Positions 36,950 through 45,774 are shown, numbered from the stretch's first letter. The stretch: 64,000 nucleotides of DNA from Kosakonia sacchari SP1 (GCF_000300455.3 NZ_CP007215.2:1178001-1242000), one strand, 5' to 3'. Numbers and translations: made by a program. The notes: generated by a model not told the origin, from the sequence alone.

Positions 36950-37171
36950 TTAGCGTCTCCTGTAGTGCTTGTCTTTCAGTTCGGCAATCTGCTGACAGCT
37001 AACGCAGCAGGTGACGCCGGGCAGTGCCATGCGCCGCGCTTGCGGGATTGGCGCATCGCAGCTTTCACACGTCAGCCTTGAGGGGGCCAGCAGGCGATTG
37101 CGTGCATGCTGAATATGCCGCTCGCGCTCTTCCATCTCGCGTTGCTGGGCGAGATCCATTTCGTCGGCCAT
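36950..37171 (-). CDS. TraR/DksA-family zinc-finger protein
   Basis: A 73-residue protein with an N-terminal helix rich in Glu and Arg and a C4 zinc finger (CESC...CVSC) like the DksA/TraR C-terminal finger. Such short genes are common between A and B in P2-like phages. Its stop abuts the gene A start. Confidence 0.9.
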   Translation of the reverse strand: MADEMDLAQQREMEERERHIQHARNRLLAPSRLTCESCDAPIPQARRMALPGVTCCVSCQQIAELKDKHYRRR

Positions 37172-37398
37172 TAGTGCAGCTCCTGCGCCTGGTTGTCGAT
37201 GTGGCTGGCTTCCTGGCGCAACAATTCAGCGGCATCGTACCATTCAAGGCGTTGCGAGCTGATAAATGCGGCCAGTGCGTCCAGACGGGCAGAGATAACG
37301 CCGGCGCAGCGCAGGCGTTCATTGTTGCGCGCTTGTGCCAGTTGAAGCGTGAGCGCTTCCGGGCTGTGGTTCGGTGAATTGAAGGGTCGTTTTCTCAT
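37171..37398 (-). CDS. DUF2732-like small phage protein
   Basis: A 75-residue protein starting MRKRPFNSPNHSPEALTLQL, with helical LAQARNNERLRCAGVISARLD. Similar short proteins occur in the early region of P2-like prophages. Function unknown. The end overlaps the DksA-like start by one base. Confidence 0.7.
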   Translation of the reverse strand: MRKRPFNSPNHSPEALTLQLAQARNNERLRCAGVISARLDALAAFISSQRLEWYDAAELLRQEASHIDNQAQELH

Positions 37399-37465
37399 CG
37401 TGTTGCTCCTGAATTTGGGCAAGGGGATGCCCGACGGGTTGACGTCATGGTTGTGGATTTAGGGT

Positions 37466-37804
37466 TTACAGCGGCATGGTGAGCCGTTTCGGAAACTGGC
37501 TGACTACCGCGCGGAAATGGTTCATGGCGGCGATCACCGCCCGCTTCTCATCAAGCGTTAATGCGTGCGGGTTGAGCGCCTGGCGCGCGGCGGGCACTCT
37601 GGCGAGAAAGAAAATGGCAGCCAGCGCCCGGTTGTTCTCGTCTGCGTGTTCGTCTCGCGGGTCACGCAGATCGTCGATAAAGCGTGCTACGTCACTCCAG
37701 TTATCGCCCCATAAACGGCCGCGAAGCTCGGCGATATGGTTCAGCCCGCTTAGCCGCTCTGATGTGCTAAGCGGAACATGCACGACAGGGGATGTGATAG
37801 CCAT
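37466..37804 (-). CDS. DUF5347-like phage protein
   Basis: A 112-residue soluble protein starting MAITSPVVHVPLSTSERLSG, after a good ribosome site GGAGAG. It contains LRGRLWGDNWSDVARFIDDL and a C-terminal HFRAVVSQFPKRL. I assign it to this family of P2-like early proteins from memory. Function unknown. Confidence 0.65.
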   Translation of the reverse strand: MAITSPVVHVPLSTSERLSGLNHIAELRGRLWGDNWSDVARFIDDLRDPRDEHADENNRALAAIFFLARVPAARQALNPHALTLDEKRAVIAAMNHFRAVVSQFPKRLTMPL

Positions 37805-37842
37805 AAGCTCTCCTGCGATAGTGTTGGCTTGCAAAAGCAAAT

Positions 37843-38220
37843 TCAGCGTAACGCCATGCCGAACGAATGTTTAACGCTGTGACGGCACTTTTCCTGTTGC
37901 GTAAAGGCAAAATGCCAGGCGCTGGCGTTCACCTGCGCGTCGCGCCATGTTGCGGTGTCGTGAAGGTCAGACATGTGGCGGTTAAGTCGGTTCTGCGATA
38001 TGAGCTCAGCGTATTGTTGATCTCTCTGACATTCGCGCTGGCTATGGATTGCCGCGAATGCTTTCTGGTTTACTGGCGCGGACTTCGTTATGCGAATCGC
38101 GGCGTAGCGTGCCGGAAAACGGGCTGTTATCTCAGTGCTCCCCCGGCTGTGGCAGCCACGTTTGGATCGCATTTGAGTAGCGGATTGCGGATGCGACGGC
38201 GTTGATTTTGCATCTGACAT
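37843..38220 (-). CDS. Hypothetical protein, first gene of the early operon
   Basis: A 125-residue basic protein (MSDAKSTPSHPQSATQ) with no family that I recognise. It lies in the position of P2/186 cox/apl or cII-type genes, divergent from the repressor. A GGAG site lies ten bases before this ATG and three bases before another ATG at 38227 in a different frame, which would encode only 31 residues (to 38132). Either or both may be translated. Confidence 0.5.
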   Translation of the reverse strand: MSDAKSTPSHPQSATQMRSKRGCHSRGSTEITARFPARYAAIRITKSAPVNQKAFAAIHSQRECQRDQQYAELISQNRLNRHMSDLHDTATWRDAQVNASAWHFAFTQQEKCRHSVKHSFGMALR

Positions 38221-38335
38221 ATCGCATTATCTCCTGTTGTTTAAAATGTACTGCGAAGCTGTGCTTTTTGGTCAATGCATAGCAATATAAATCGCAAATG
38301 CGATTGTGTAAATCACTTTTTCGATGTTGGTGTCC
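38221..38335. promoter_or_regulatory. Divergent operator region of the repressor and early operon
   Basis: A perfect palindrome ATCGCA-AA-TGCGAT lies at 38291-38304, with related half-sites at about 38222-38227 (ATCGCAT), near 38166 (ATCGCATTT) and inside the repressor gene near 38543-38558 (TTTGCAAATGCGAAA). These are candidate repressor operators, spread like the clustered operators of phage 186. Confidence 0.6.
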
Positions 38336-39187
38336 ATGAGTGAAAACAAGATGAGTGTTCAGGATGTGATTGAGCGCATTGCCGCGTCCTATTCCGTCTC
38401 CAGCCAGAAAGCCCTCGCGGAGGCGCTGGATGTGCCGGCGAACAATATCAGCAGCTGGATCCAGCGCGATAGCGTGTCGTATAAAGCGGTGGTCAAATGC
38501 GCACTCGACACCGGCGCGGATCTGCACTGGCTGGTGACAGGTGAATTTGCAAATGCGAAATTGACGGATAAACCGGTGCCGAAGGGCAAAGCGCTGTATG
38601 ACGAAATTTTGTCGACCGGCGGACGTCCGGTGCTGCGCCGTATCCTTGATGCCTACGGGTTCGAAATGCAAAAAGAGCTGGGGGATTTACTCGATATCTC
38701 TTCCGGCACCATCAGCACCTGGGTGCGACGCGAGTTTTTCCCTGGCGATGTAGTGGTGACTTGCGCGCTGGATACCGGCGTCTCTTTAGGCTGGCTGGCG
38801 ACGGGCAAAGGCGAAATGTATCCCGCTGCGGCCGCGGGCGCAGCGCAAAATGACGCGGCGCTGAGTATTCCGAAATTTCGCCATGAGTCTGGCGAGCTGA
38901 AAGAGGCGGGTGTCTGGTCGCTGGATCGCAGTCTCGCGCCAGCGTCTACCGACGGTTTGAATTTTATTGAAGGGCTGAATACGGGCTGGCTGGTGGATAC
39001 CCGTGCGCAAAAAATTGGCAACGGCCGCTGGTTTATCAGCATTGACGATACGCTGGATGTGTTTGATGTGGTGCGTCTTCCGGGCGGCAAAGTGCGTCTC
39101 ACCAACGGTGCGGTGGATTTTGAGTGTGCGGTAGCGGAAATCGTGCCGTATGGTGTGGTGGTCTTTACGCTCGAGAAACACGTCTGA
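38336..39187 (+). CDS. CI-type phage repressor with two HTH domains
   Basis: A 283-residue protein. It holds two successive CI-repressor HTH domains: IERIAASYSVSSQKALAEALDV...TGADLHWLVTGE (about 9-70) and LRRILDAYGFEMQKELGDLLDI...TGVSLGWLATGKGE (about 96-160). A C-terminal domain resembles 186 CI (ending region LPGGKVRLTNGAVDFECAV). 186 CI has one HTH and 192 residues. The usual LexA-like Ala-Gly cleavage motif is not evident, so induction probably does not use self-cleavage. ATG 38324 would add four residues; neither start has a strong ribosome site. Confidence 0.88.
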   Translation: MSENKMSVQDVIERIAASYSVSSQKALAEALDVPANNISSWIQRDSVSYKAVVKCALDTGADLHWLVTGEFANAKLTDKPVPKGKALYDEILSTGGRPVLRRILDAYGFEMQKELGDLLDISSGTISTWVRREFFPGDVVVTCALDTGVSLGWLATGKGEMYPAAAAGAAQNDAALSIPKFRHESGELKEAGVWSLDRSLAPASTDGLNFIEGLNTGWLVDTRAQKIGNGRWFISIDDTLDVFDVVRLPGGKVRLTNGAVDFECAVAEIVPYGVVVFTLEKHV

Positions 39188-39220
39188 GCCGCTGGCGCTG
39201 AGTCAGCAGAAAAACGACAA

Positions 39221-39252
39221 GTAAATTAACTTTCTGGTGATGTTTAATTTAC
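39221..39252. promoter_or_regulatory. Inverted repeat before the DUF2946 gene
   Basis: Perfect 9-bp arms GTAAATTAA (39221-39229) and TTAATTTAC (39244-39252) separated by 14 bp, just upstream of the ribosome site of the DUF2946 gene. It could be an operator of a metal-responsive regulator or a weak terminator of the repressor gene. Confidence 0.5.
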
Positions 39253-39280
39253 AATGCCGCTTCGACCGGGAGGGGAAGTG

Positions 39281-39808
39281 GTGAGGAACGTTTTTCATCA
39301 ATACGCAGCACAACGCGCAGCCGCAGGGCTGGCGCTGTTTGCGATCTTGCTGATCCTCGTCGCGCCGCTGATTTCTGTTTCGCTGCAGCAAGACCCAATG
39401 AGCGCGATGCCCGGCATGCACCATGAGATGAGCATGCCGATGTACGCACATCACGATGTTGCATCGCAGCCGAATGAGATGAGCATGCCGATGCGCGCAC
39501 ATCATGATGGCACATCACCGCCGACCGAGATGGGCACGCCGCTGCATGCACATCACCATGCCGCATCTCTGCCGATGTCGCACCATCAACCTTCTCCGCA
39601 AAGTATGCCGCTTGATCACGCCGAGGCCTGTGGCTACTGTGTTTTGCTGGCTCATGTTCCCGGCCTTCTCTTCCTCGTTATTTTGCTGCTGCTCGGCCGT
39701 GTGTTGCGCATCCGTCTGGCCGCTGCCTGCCAGCCGGTTCAGCACTGGCACTTCTTTCCCTGGCTTTGTCCTGACACCCGCGCCCCGCCGCGCGTCTGCT
39801 TTTCCTGA
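39281..39808 (+). CDS. DUF2946 family protein with Met/His-rich repeats
   Basis: A 175-residue protein with an N-terminal hydrophobic segment (AAGLALFAILLILVAPLI), a periplasmic Met/His-rich region and a second hydrophobic segment (VPGLLFLVILLLLGRVL). The periplasmic region has three tandem 17-residue repeats of the type EMSMPMxAHHDxxSxPx (39425-39577, 51 bp each), then more HH pairs and a CGYC motif. Such composition suggests copper or other metal binding; DUF2946 genes often sit near metal uptake genes. GTG codons at 39278 and 39281 are both possible after the GGAGG site. Function is inferred only from composition. Confidence 0.8.
   Translation: MRNVFHQYAAQRAAAGLALFAILLILVAPLISVSLQQDPMSAMPGMHHEMSMPMYAHHDVASQPNEMSMPMRAHHDGTSPPTEMGTPLHAHHHAASLPMSHHQPSPQSMPLDHAEACGYCVLLAHVPGLLFLVILLLLGRVLRIRLAAACQPVQHWHFFPWLCPDTRAPPRVCFS
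39425..39577 (+). repeat. Three tandem 51-bp coding repeats
   Basis: Units start at 39425, 39476 and 39527 with GAGATGAGCATGCCG or a close variant. Each encodes 17 residues with MSMPM and AHH; the third is the most diverged. Confidence 0.9.
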
Positions 39809-39871
39809 TCCTAAAAAAATGTCCGTTCGCCTGTGCGAAACGGCAACCTTTTGCTATTTCTGAGGAAAAGT

Positions 39872-41233
39872 ATGACAACCTGCACTCCGCGTGCGGCGTG
39901 GCTCAACGTGCTGCGACGCCTGCACTTTTACATTGGCCTGTTTGTCGGCCCGTTCATTTTTGTCGCCGCTCTGAGCGGCACGTTATATGTGGCGACACCA
40001 CAACTGGAAAACTGGCTCTATCATGATGCGCTTTACGGTGTGGAAGGGGGAACGCGGCAACCGCTCGCCGAACAGATTGCCGTTGCTGAACAGGTGACCG
40101 GCGGTCATTTGCGTCTGCATGCGGTGCGCCCCGGCCTAACCGGGAATGACACCACTCGCGTGATGTTTGCTGACCCACAATTGGGCGCATCGGAGAACCG
40201 CGCGATATTTATCGACCCGGTGACGCTGCAAGTGAAAGGGGATATGACGGTCTACGGCACCAGCGGAATTTTGCCGCTGCGCCAGTGGATTGACTATTTC
40301 CACCGCTCGCTGCTGCTGGGCGAGGTTGGTCGTCTGTACAGCGAACTGGCGGCGTCCTGGATGTGGGTTGCCGCGCTTGGCGGTATTGCGCTGTGGTTTT
40401 TTACTCGCCCGAAACGGCGTATTAATAATGCTGTGCAAAATCATCGTCGCCTGCATGTCTCTTTAGGCTGGCTCCTGCTTATCGGGATGCTGCTCTTTTC
40501 CGCGACCGGTCTGACCTGGTCGCAGTGGGCGGGCGGCAATGTTGATAGCCTGCGTGCGGCGTTTGGCTGGATGACGCCGCAGGTCAATACGCAACTGCAC
40601 GGCATGCAAGAGATGAACGATCCGCATGCGGAACACCATATGATGCACGATGGTATGAATATGCCGGATATGCAGCTGGATCTGGTGCAGTTCGACGAAG
40701 CGTTGCACAGTGCGCGGCAGGCCGGGATCGCCGCCAGTAAACTGGAGATCCGCCCGCCGCGTAGTGCGGATAAAGCCTGGACGGTGACGGAAATCGATCG
40801 TGGCTGGCCCACGCGCGTGGATGCGGTGGCGATTGATGGCAGCACGATGACGGTGTTGGATCGCACAAGGTTCGTGGACTTTCCGCTGATGGCGAAGCTG
40901 ACGCGCTGGGGCGTTGATTTCCATATGGGCATTCTGTTTGGCCTGGCGAACCAGTTGCTGCTGATTGCCTTTGGCAGCGCGCTGTGCGTGATGATTGTGA
41001 TTGGCTATCGGCTGTGGTGGATCCGCCGTCCGGCCAGTGCAAGCGCTAACCCGGCAAGTACACTACTGCATTGCTGGCTGAGTTTACCGCTGTCAGGACG
41101 GATAATTAGCGTGTTACTGGTGCTGTTAATGGGGCTGGCGCTGCCTGTAATGGGAGCCAGTTTACTGCTATTTATCCTGATTGATGCTCTGCGCTGGAAA
41201 CAACATGCCAGACGTTCTGTCGTAACGATTTAG
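39872..41233 (+). CDS. PepSY-associated membrane protein
   Basis: A 453-residue PepSY_TM family protein: TM segment near residues 20-45 (FYIGLFVGPFIFVAALSGTL), periplasmic PepSY-like part, TM near 180-200, a Met/His-rich periplasmic loop (HAEHHMMHDGMNMPDMQ), and further TMs at the C-terminus. Relatives include siderophore-linked ferric reductases (PiuB/FoxB type). The His-Met loop and the upstream DUF2946 gene suggest a joint metal-related role. The ATG at 39872 follows TGAGGAAAAG; the open frame starts at 39833. Confidence 0.88.
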   Translation: MTTCTPRAAWLNVLRRLHFYIGLFVGPFIFVAALSGTLYVATPQLENWLYHDALYGVEGGTRQPLAEQIAVAEQVTGGHLRLHAVRPGLTGNDTTRVMFADPQLGASENRAIFIDPVTLQVKGDMTVYGTSGILPLRQWIDYFHRSLLLGEVGRLYSELAASWMWVAALGGIALWFFTRPKRRINNAVQNHRRLHVSLGWLLLIGMLLFSATGLTWSQWAGGNVDSLRAAFGWMTPQVNTQLHGMQEMNDPHAEHHMMHDGMNMPDMQLDLVQFDEALHSARQAGIAASKLEIRPPRSADKAWTVTEIDRGWPTRVDAVAIDGSTMTVLDRTRFVDFPLMAKLTRWGVDFHMGILFGLANQLLLIAFGSALCVMIVIGYRLWWIRRPASASANPASTLLHCWLSLPLSGRIISVLLVLLMGLALPVMGASLLLFILIDALRWKQHARRSVVTI

Positions 41234-41251
41234 CCGTAAAATGCCGCTGGG

Positions 41252-41321
41252 TGTAAAAATATGATTACACTCAGTGGTAATTAAATGGCAGTTAATTTGC
41301 TGATGTAAAGTAATCGTTACG
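41252..41321 (+). promoter_or_regulatory. TyrR boxes upstream of aroF
   Basis: TGTAAA-N6-ATTACA at 41252-41269 and TGTAAA-N6-GTTACG at 41304-41321 match the TyrR consensus TGTAAA-N6-TTTACA. E. coli aroF-tyrA is repressed by TyrR with tyrosine through several such boxes. Confidence 0.8.
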
Positions 41322-41415
41322 TTATGTGGATTGAAATCTTTACCAGCTATGGTATCGTTACGTCATCCTCACTTGAGGAACAACTATCGCAAACGAGCCA
41401 TACAGGATTTTGATC

Positions 41416-42486
41416 ATGCAAAAAGACGCGCTGAACAACGTACATATTACCGATGAACAGGTGCTGATCACCCCGGATCAGTTAAAAGCGGCCTTCCCGT
41501 TGACCACCGAGCAGGAAGCGCAAATCGCGCAGTCCCGCCAGACCATCTCCAACATCATTGCCGGGCGCGATCCGCGTCTGCTGGTGGTCTGCGGCCCTTG
41601 CTCGATTCACGATCCTGAAGCCGCGATTGAATATGCCCGTCGATTTAAAGCTCTTGCCGCAGAGGTCAGCGATAGCCTCTATCTGGTGATGCGCGTCTAT
41701 TTTGAAAAACCCCGTACCACCGTTGGCTGGAAGGGGCTGATTAACGATCCGCACATGGATGGCTCGTTTGATGTGGAAGCTGGCCTGAAGATTGCGCGTC
41801 GTCTGCTGGTTGAGCTGGTCAGCATGGGGCTGCCGCTGGCGACCGAAGCGCTGGATCCGAATAGCCCGCAGTTCCTTGGCGACCTGTTTAGCTGGTCGGC
41901 GATTGGTGCGCGAACTACTGAATCGCAGACGCACCGCGAAATGGCTTCGGGTTTATCAATGCCGGTTGGTTTCAAAAACGGTACCGACGGCAGCCTGGCG
42001 ACCGCTATTAATGCGATGCGCGCCGCAGCCATGCCGCACCGCTTTGTAGGAATCAACCAGGCCGGCCAGGTCTGCCTGCTGCAAACCCAGGGCAACCCGG
42101 ATGGGCATGTGATCCTGCGCGGCGGTAAAGCGCCGAATTACAGCCCGGCGGATGTCGCGCAGTGTGAAAAAGAGATGGAACAGGCGGGACTGAAACCGTC
42201 GCTGATGGTAGATTGCAGCCATGGTAATTCCAACAAAGATTACCGTCGCCAGCCTGCCGTTGCTGAATCGGTGGTGGCGCAGATCAAAGACGGCAACCGT
42301 TCGATTACCGGTCTGATGATTGAAAGCAATATTCATGAAGGCAATCAATCTTCTGAGCAGCCGCGTTGCGAGATGAAGTACGGTGTTTCCGTAACCGATG
42401 CGTGCATCAGTTGGGAAGTGACCGAAGCGCTGCTGCGTGAAATCAATAACGATCTGCGTAACAGCCTGGCGGCGCGTTTTGCTTAA
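41416..42486 (+). CDS. aroF: DAHP synthase, tyrosine-sensitive
   Basis: A 356-residue class I DAHP synthase joining PEP and erythrose 4-phosphate, first step of the shikimate pathway. Length and N-terminus (MQKDALNNVHITDEQVLITP) match E. coli AroF rather than AroG or AroH. Conserved GPCSIHD, KPRTTVGWKG and DCSHGNSNKDY motifs are present. It forms an operon with tyrA. Confidence 0.97.
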   Translation: MQKDALNNVHITDEQVLITPDQLKAAFPLTTEQEAQIAQSRQTISNIIAGRDPRLLVVCGPCSIHDPEAAIEYARRFKALAAEVSDSLYLVMRVYFEKPRTTVGWKGLINDPHMDGSFDVEAGLKIARRLLVELVSMGLPLATEALDPNSPQFLGDLFSWSAIGARTTESQTHREMASGLSMPVGFKNGTDGSLATAINAMRAAAMPHRFVGINQAGQVCLLQTQGNPDGHVILRGGKAPNYSPADVAQCEKEMEQAGLKPSLMVDCSHGNSNKDYRRQPAVAESVVAQIKDGNRSITGLMIESNIHEGNQSSEQPRCEMKYGVSVTDACISWEVTEALLREINNDLRNSLAARFA

Positions 42487-42495
42487 GAGGATGTT

Positions 42496-43617
42496 ATGGT
42501 TGCTGAACTGACCGCGCTGCGCGATCAAATTGATGAAGTTGACAAGGCGCTGCTGGACTTGCTGGCGCGCCGGCTGGAACTGGTGGCAGAAGTTGGCGAA
42601 GTCAAAAGTAAATATGGCTTGCCAATTTATGTACCGGAGCGCGAAGCGACGATGCTGGCATCGCGTCGCAAAGAAGCTGAATCACTGGGTGTGCCGCCGG
42701 ATTTGATTGAAGATGTGCTGCGCCGCGTCATGCGCGAATCCTATTCCAGTGAAAATGACAAAGGGTTTAAAACCCTTTGTCCGGAACTGCGTCCGGTGGT
42801 GATTGTTGGCGGCGGCGGGCAGATGGGGCAACTGTTTGCCAAAATGCTGACGCTTTCTGGCTACCAGGTGCGCATTCTTGAGAAAGAAGACTGGGCGCAG
42901 GCTGATACGCTGCTGGCTGATGCGGGTATGGTGATCGTTAGCGTGCCTATTCACGTTACCGAGCAAGTGATCGGCAAACTGCCGACCTTGCCGGAGGACT
43001 GCATTCTGGTCGATCTGGCGTCGGTGAAAAGTGGCCCATTACAGGCGATGTTGAGCGCGCACAAAGGGCCGGTACTCGGGCTGCACCCGATGTTTGGCCC
43101 GGACAGCGGCAGCCTGGCTAAGCAAGTGGTGGTCTGGTGTGATGGCCGACACCCGGAAGCGTATCAGTGGTTCCTGGAGCAGATTCAGGTATGGGGCGCG
43201 CGTTTGCACCGCATTAGCGCCGTTGAGCACGATCAGAACATGGCCTTTATCCAGGCGCTGCGCCACTTCGCGACCTTCGCGTATGGTTTGCATCTGGCGG
43301 AAGAGAATGTTCAGCTCGAACAGTTGCTGGCGCTTTCATCACCGATTTATCGCCTGGAACTGGCGATGGTCGGGCGCTTGTTTGCCCAGGATCCACAGTT
43401 ATACGCCGACATTATTATGTCGTCGTCCAGTAACCTGGCGCTGATTAAACGTTACTACCAACGTTTTGGCGAAGCGATTGGCCTGCTGGAGCAGGGCGAT
43501 AAGCAGGCGTTTATCGACAGCTTCCGCAAAGTTGAACACTGGTTTGGTGATTATGCTCAGCGATTCCAGAGCGAAAGCCGGGTGTTGTTACGTCAGGCTA
43601 ACGACAGCCGCCCGTAA
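42496..43617 (+). CDS. tyrA: Bifunctional chorismate mutase / prephenate dehydrogenase
   Basis: A 373-residue fused enzyme, same length as E. coli TyrA. Chorismate mutase domain at about 1-90 ([19 protein letters not shown]), then the NAD-binding GGGGQMG at 105-111 and the dehydrogenase domain ([11 protein letters not shown]). It starts 9 bp after aroF. Confidence 0.98.
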   Translation: MVAELTALRDQIDEVDKALLDLLARRLELVAEVGEVKSKYGLPIYVPEREATMLASRRKEAESLGVPPDLIEDVLRRVMRESYSSENDKGFKTLCPELRPVVIVGGGGQMGQLFAKMLTLSGYQVRILEKEDWAQADTLLADAGMVIVSVPIHVTEQVIGKLPTLPEDCILVDLASVKSGPLQAMLSAHKGPVLGLHPMFGPDSGSLAKQVVVWCDGRHPEAYQWFLEQIQVWGARLHRISAVEHDQNMAFIQALRHFATFAYGLHLAEENVQLEQLLALSSPIYRLELAMVGRLFAQDPQLYADIIMSSSSNLALIKRYYQRFGEAIGLLEQGDKQAFIDSFRKVEHWFGDYAQRFQSESRVLLRQANDSRP

Positions 43618-43637
43618 ATAAAAAAGCCGTTTATACT

Positions 43638-43668
43638 GAAAAGCCAGTGGTTACCCACTGGCTTTTTT
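43638..43668 (+). terminator. Terminator of aroF-tyrA
   Basis: Stem AAGCCAGTGG/CCACTGGCTT followed by a T-run, just before the SMP-30 gene. Confidence 0.9.
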
Positions 43669-43685
43669 CATTTAAGGGATGCGCA

Positions 43686-44558
43686 ATGGCTGAGCTGCAA
43701 ACGCTGTTTGATTATACCGGGCATTTGCCGGAATGCCCTACCTGGAGCGACGCGGAGCAGGCGCTCTACTGGGCGGATATTATTGAAGGTGAGATCCACC
43801 GTTATCACTTATCGTCTGGCGAACATACGGTACTGTCGTTTGCCGAAGAAGTGGGCTGCTTTGCATTGCGTGAGAAAGGTGGCTTTATCGTGGCGATGCG
43901 TAATGCCATCTGGCTGACGGATGCGCGCGGTTTGCTGCGACAAAAAGTGTGTGATAACCCTTCAAACCCGCAACTGGCGCGCTTTAACGATGGCGGCACC
44001 GATCATCTTGGTCGTTTTTATGCGGGCACATTCTGGGGGCCGGGCGATTACAACGGCGCGTTGCTGTTGCGCATTGATAACGGCCTCATGCCCAAAGTGT
44101 TGCAGTGCGACATTCACGGTGCCAATGGTCTTGCCTTCAGCCACGATAAACAGTGGATGTATACTTCGGATACGCCGAACGCGGTGATTTACCGCACGCC
44201 GCTTGATGAGCGGGGCGAGCCGGGCAAACGCGAGGTTTTCCGCCGCTTTAACGCCGGGGAAGGTAGTCCGGACGGGGCGGCGATGGATGTCGAAGGTTGT
44301 TACTGGAGCGCAATGTTTGACGGCTGGCGCATCGCGCGTTTTTCGCCACAGGGTGAACAACTCGAAGAGTACCGTTTGCCGGTACGCTGCCCGACGATGG
44401 TCTGTTTTGGCGGCCCTGAGATGAAAACGCTGTTTATCACCACCACCCGGGAAAATATGACGGCGGACGAAGTGGCGCAATATCCGCTGTCGGGAGCGAT
44501 CTTCACCCTGCCCGTGGCGGTGGCAGGAATGAAGAAACCGCTGTTTAAAGAGGTTTAA
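43686..44558 (+). CDS. SMP-30/gluconolactonase family protein
   Basis: A 290-residue beta-propeller of the SMP-30/LRE family, which are metal-dependent lactonases. Expected metal-site residues are seen in LPECPTWSD (Glu), [17 protein letters not shown] (Asn and Asp) and [10 protein letters not shown] / AMDVEGCYW. The true substrate is unknown. The ATG at 43686 follows AAGGG; the longer frame from 43647 overlaps the tyrA terminator. E. coli K-12 has no gene at this point between tyrA and pheA. It is convergent with pheA, overlapping it by four bases. Confidence 0.9.
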   Translation: MAELQTLFDYTGHLPECPTWSDAEQALYWADIIEGEIHRYHLSSGEHTVLSFAEEVGCFALREKGGFIVAMRNAIWLTDARGLLRQKVCDNPSNPQLARFNDGGTDHLGRFYAGTFWGPGDYNGALLLRIDNGLMPKVLQCDIHGANGLAFSHDKQWMYTSDTPNAVIYRTPLDERGEPGKREVFRRFNAGEGSPDGAAMDVEGCYWSAMFDGWRIARFSPQGEQLEEYRLPVRCPTMVCFGGPEMKTLFITTTRENMTADEVAQYPLSGAIFTLPVAVAGMKKPLFKEV

Positions 44559-45715
44559 GCCGGGTCGACCGGCACCACATTTTCACTGGGGTAGCAACCG
44601 AGGACTTTCAGCGAACGCGCGGTGTCGGTGAGTTCGCGCAGTGCCTTTTGCATCTGCACGGATTGCAAATTGGCCTGCACATCGATGTAGAACATCTCTT
44701 CCCACGGGTTGCCATTAATCGGGCGTGATTCCAGTTTGGTCATGATCAAATTGTGGTTACGCAGTACCAACAGGGCTTCAACCAGCGAACCTGCTTGCTG
44801 GCCGGTCGCCATCAGCAGCGTGGTTTTTGCCGGCACCTGATCGGATACATCAATGGCTTTACGCGCCAGCACCACAAAGCGCGTGATGTTCTGCGTCTGG
44901 TTCGCCAGATTACGTTGCAGCACCTGCAAGCCATACAGCGCGCCACCGGCTTCGCTACCCAGCGCGGCAACCTGCGGCGAATTCGCCTGCGCGACTTTTT
45001 CCATCGCGGCGGAGGTGCTTTCGCAATACTCAATTTTCCACTGCGGATAGCGGTTAATGAACTGACTACACTGCTGGAAAGGCTGCGGGTGGCTGTAAAC
45101 CGTGGTGATGTGTTCTAAATCGGTGGAGCCAGAAACCAGGATGCAGTGATCAATTGGCACCGTCAATTCACCAACAATAGACAAACTGGTGTGCTGAAGC
45201 AGGTCGTAAACGTCATTAATCGCGCCGGAGCTGGTGTTTTCCAGCGGCACCACCGCGTAATCGGCCAGGCCTGTTTCCACCTGGCTGAAGATATCGTGAA
45301 ATTTCAGGCAACCACTTTCAATGAACTGTTCAAAATGGCGCGCCGCGTACTGGCGGGCGGCCAGGTGTGAATACGATCCTTTTGGCCCCAAAAAAGCGAT
45401 GCGGGCAGAGTGCGGGTTGATTTTATTCAGATGTTGCTGGAGCAGGGCTTGCTGGGTGAGAACGGAATCTTCGATGATCAACTGAAACAGGCGGGTGATG
45501 TAGTGGGCATCCAGATGATGCGCTTTGCCGAGTTCTATCAAACGTTCGAGTAAATCACGCTCGCGATCGATATCGCGCACCGGACGGTGTGAATCTAGCT
45601 TGGCTTTGCCGACTTCAACAGAGAGCTGGCGGCGTTCGGCCAGCAGCGTCAGTAGCTGTTCATCCAGTGCGCTGATCTTTACGCGTAAATCCAGTAAGGG
45701 GTTTTCAGCCGTCAT
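44555..45715 (-). CDS. pheA: Bifunctional chorismate mutase / prephenate dehydratase
   Basis: A 386-residue P-protein, the E. coli length: chorismate mutase (about 1-100), prephenate dehydratase (from [14 protein letters not shown] at 109 to about 285, with [11 protein letters not shown]) and a C-terminal ACT domain containing the ESRP motif for phenylalanine feedback. Expression is controlled by the pheL attenuator upstream. Confidence 0.98.
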   Translation of the reverse strand: MTAENPLLDLRVKISALDEQLLTLLAERRQLSVEVGKAKLDSHRPVRDIDRERDLLERLIELGKAHHLDAHYITRLFQLIIEDSVLTQQALLQQHLNKINPHSARIAFLGPKGSYSHLAARQYAARHFEQFIESGCLKFHDIFSQVETGLADYAVVPLENTSSGAINDVYDLLQHTSLSIVGELTVPIDHCILVSGSTDLEHITTVYSHPQPFQQCSQFINRYPQWKIEYCESTSAAMEKVAQANSPQVAALGSEAGGALYGLQVLQRNLANQTQNITRFVVLARKAIDVSDQVPAKTTLLMATGQQAGSLVEALLVLRNHNLIMTKLESRPINGNPWEEMFYIDVQANLQSVQMQKALRELTDTARSLKVLGCYPSENVVPVDPA

Positions 45716-45747
45716 GTTGTTGCCTTTCGTCTTTAATTGTTATCAAT

Positions 45748-45774
45748 AAAAAAGGCCTCCCGGTGTGGGAGGCC
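45748..45774 (-). terminator. pheA attenuator
   Basis: Stem GGCCTCCC/GGGAGGCC followed by six T on the minus strand, between pheL and pheA. High charged tRNA-Phe lets it form and stop transcription. Confidence 0.93.

Noticed and set aside
39425-39577. Short direct repeats suggesting a CRISPR array
   Set aside because: The 51-bp units are contiguous, in frame and encode a Met/His repeat; there are no spacers.
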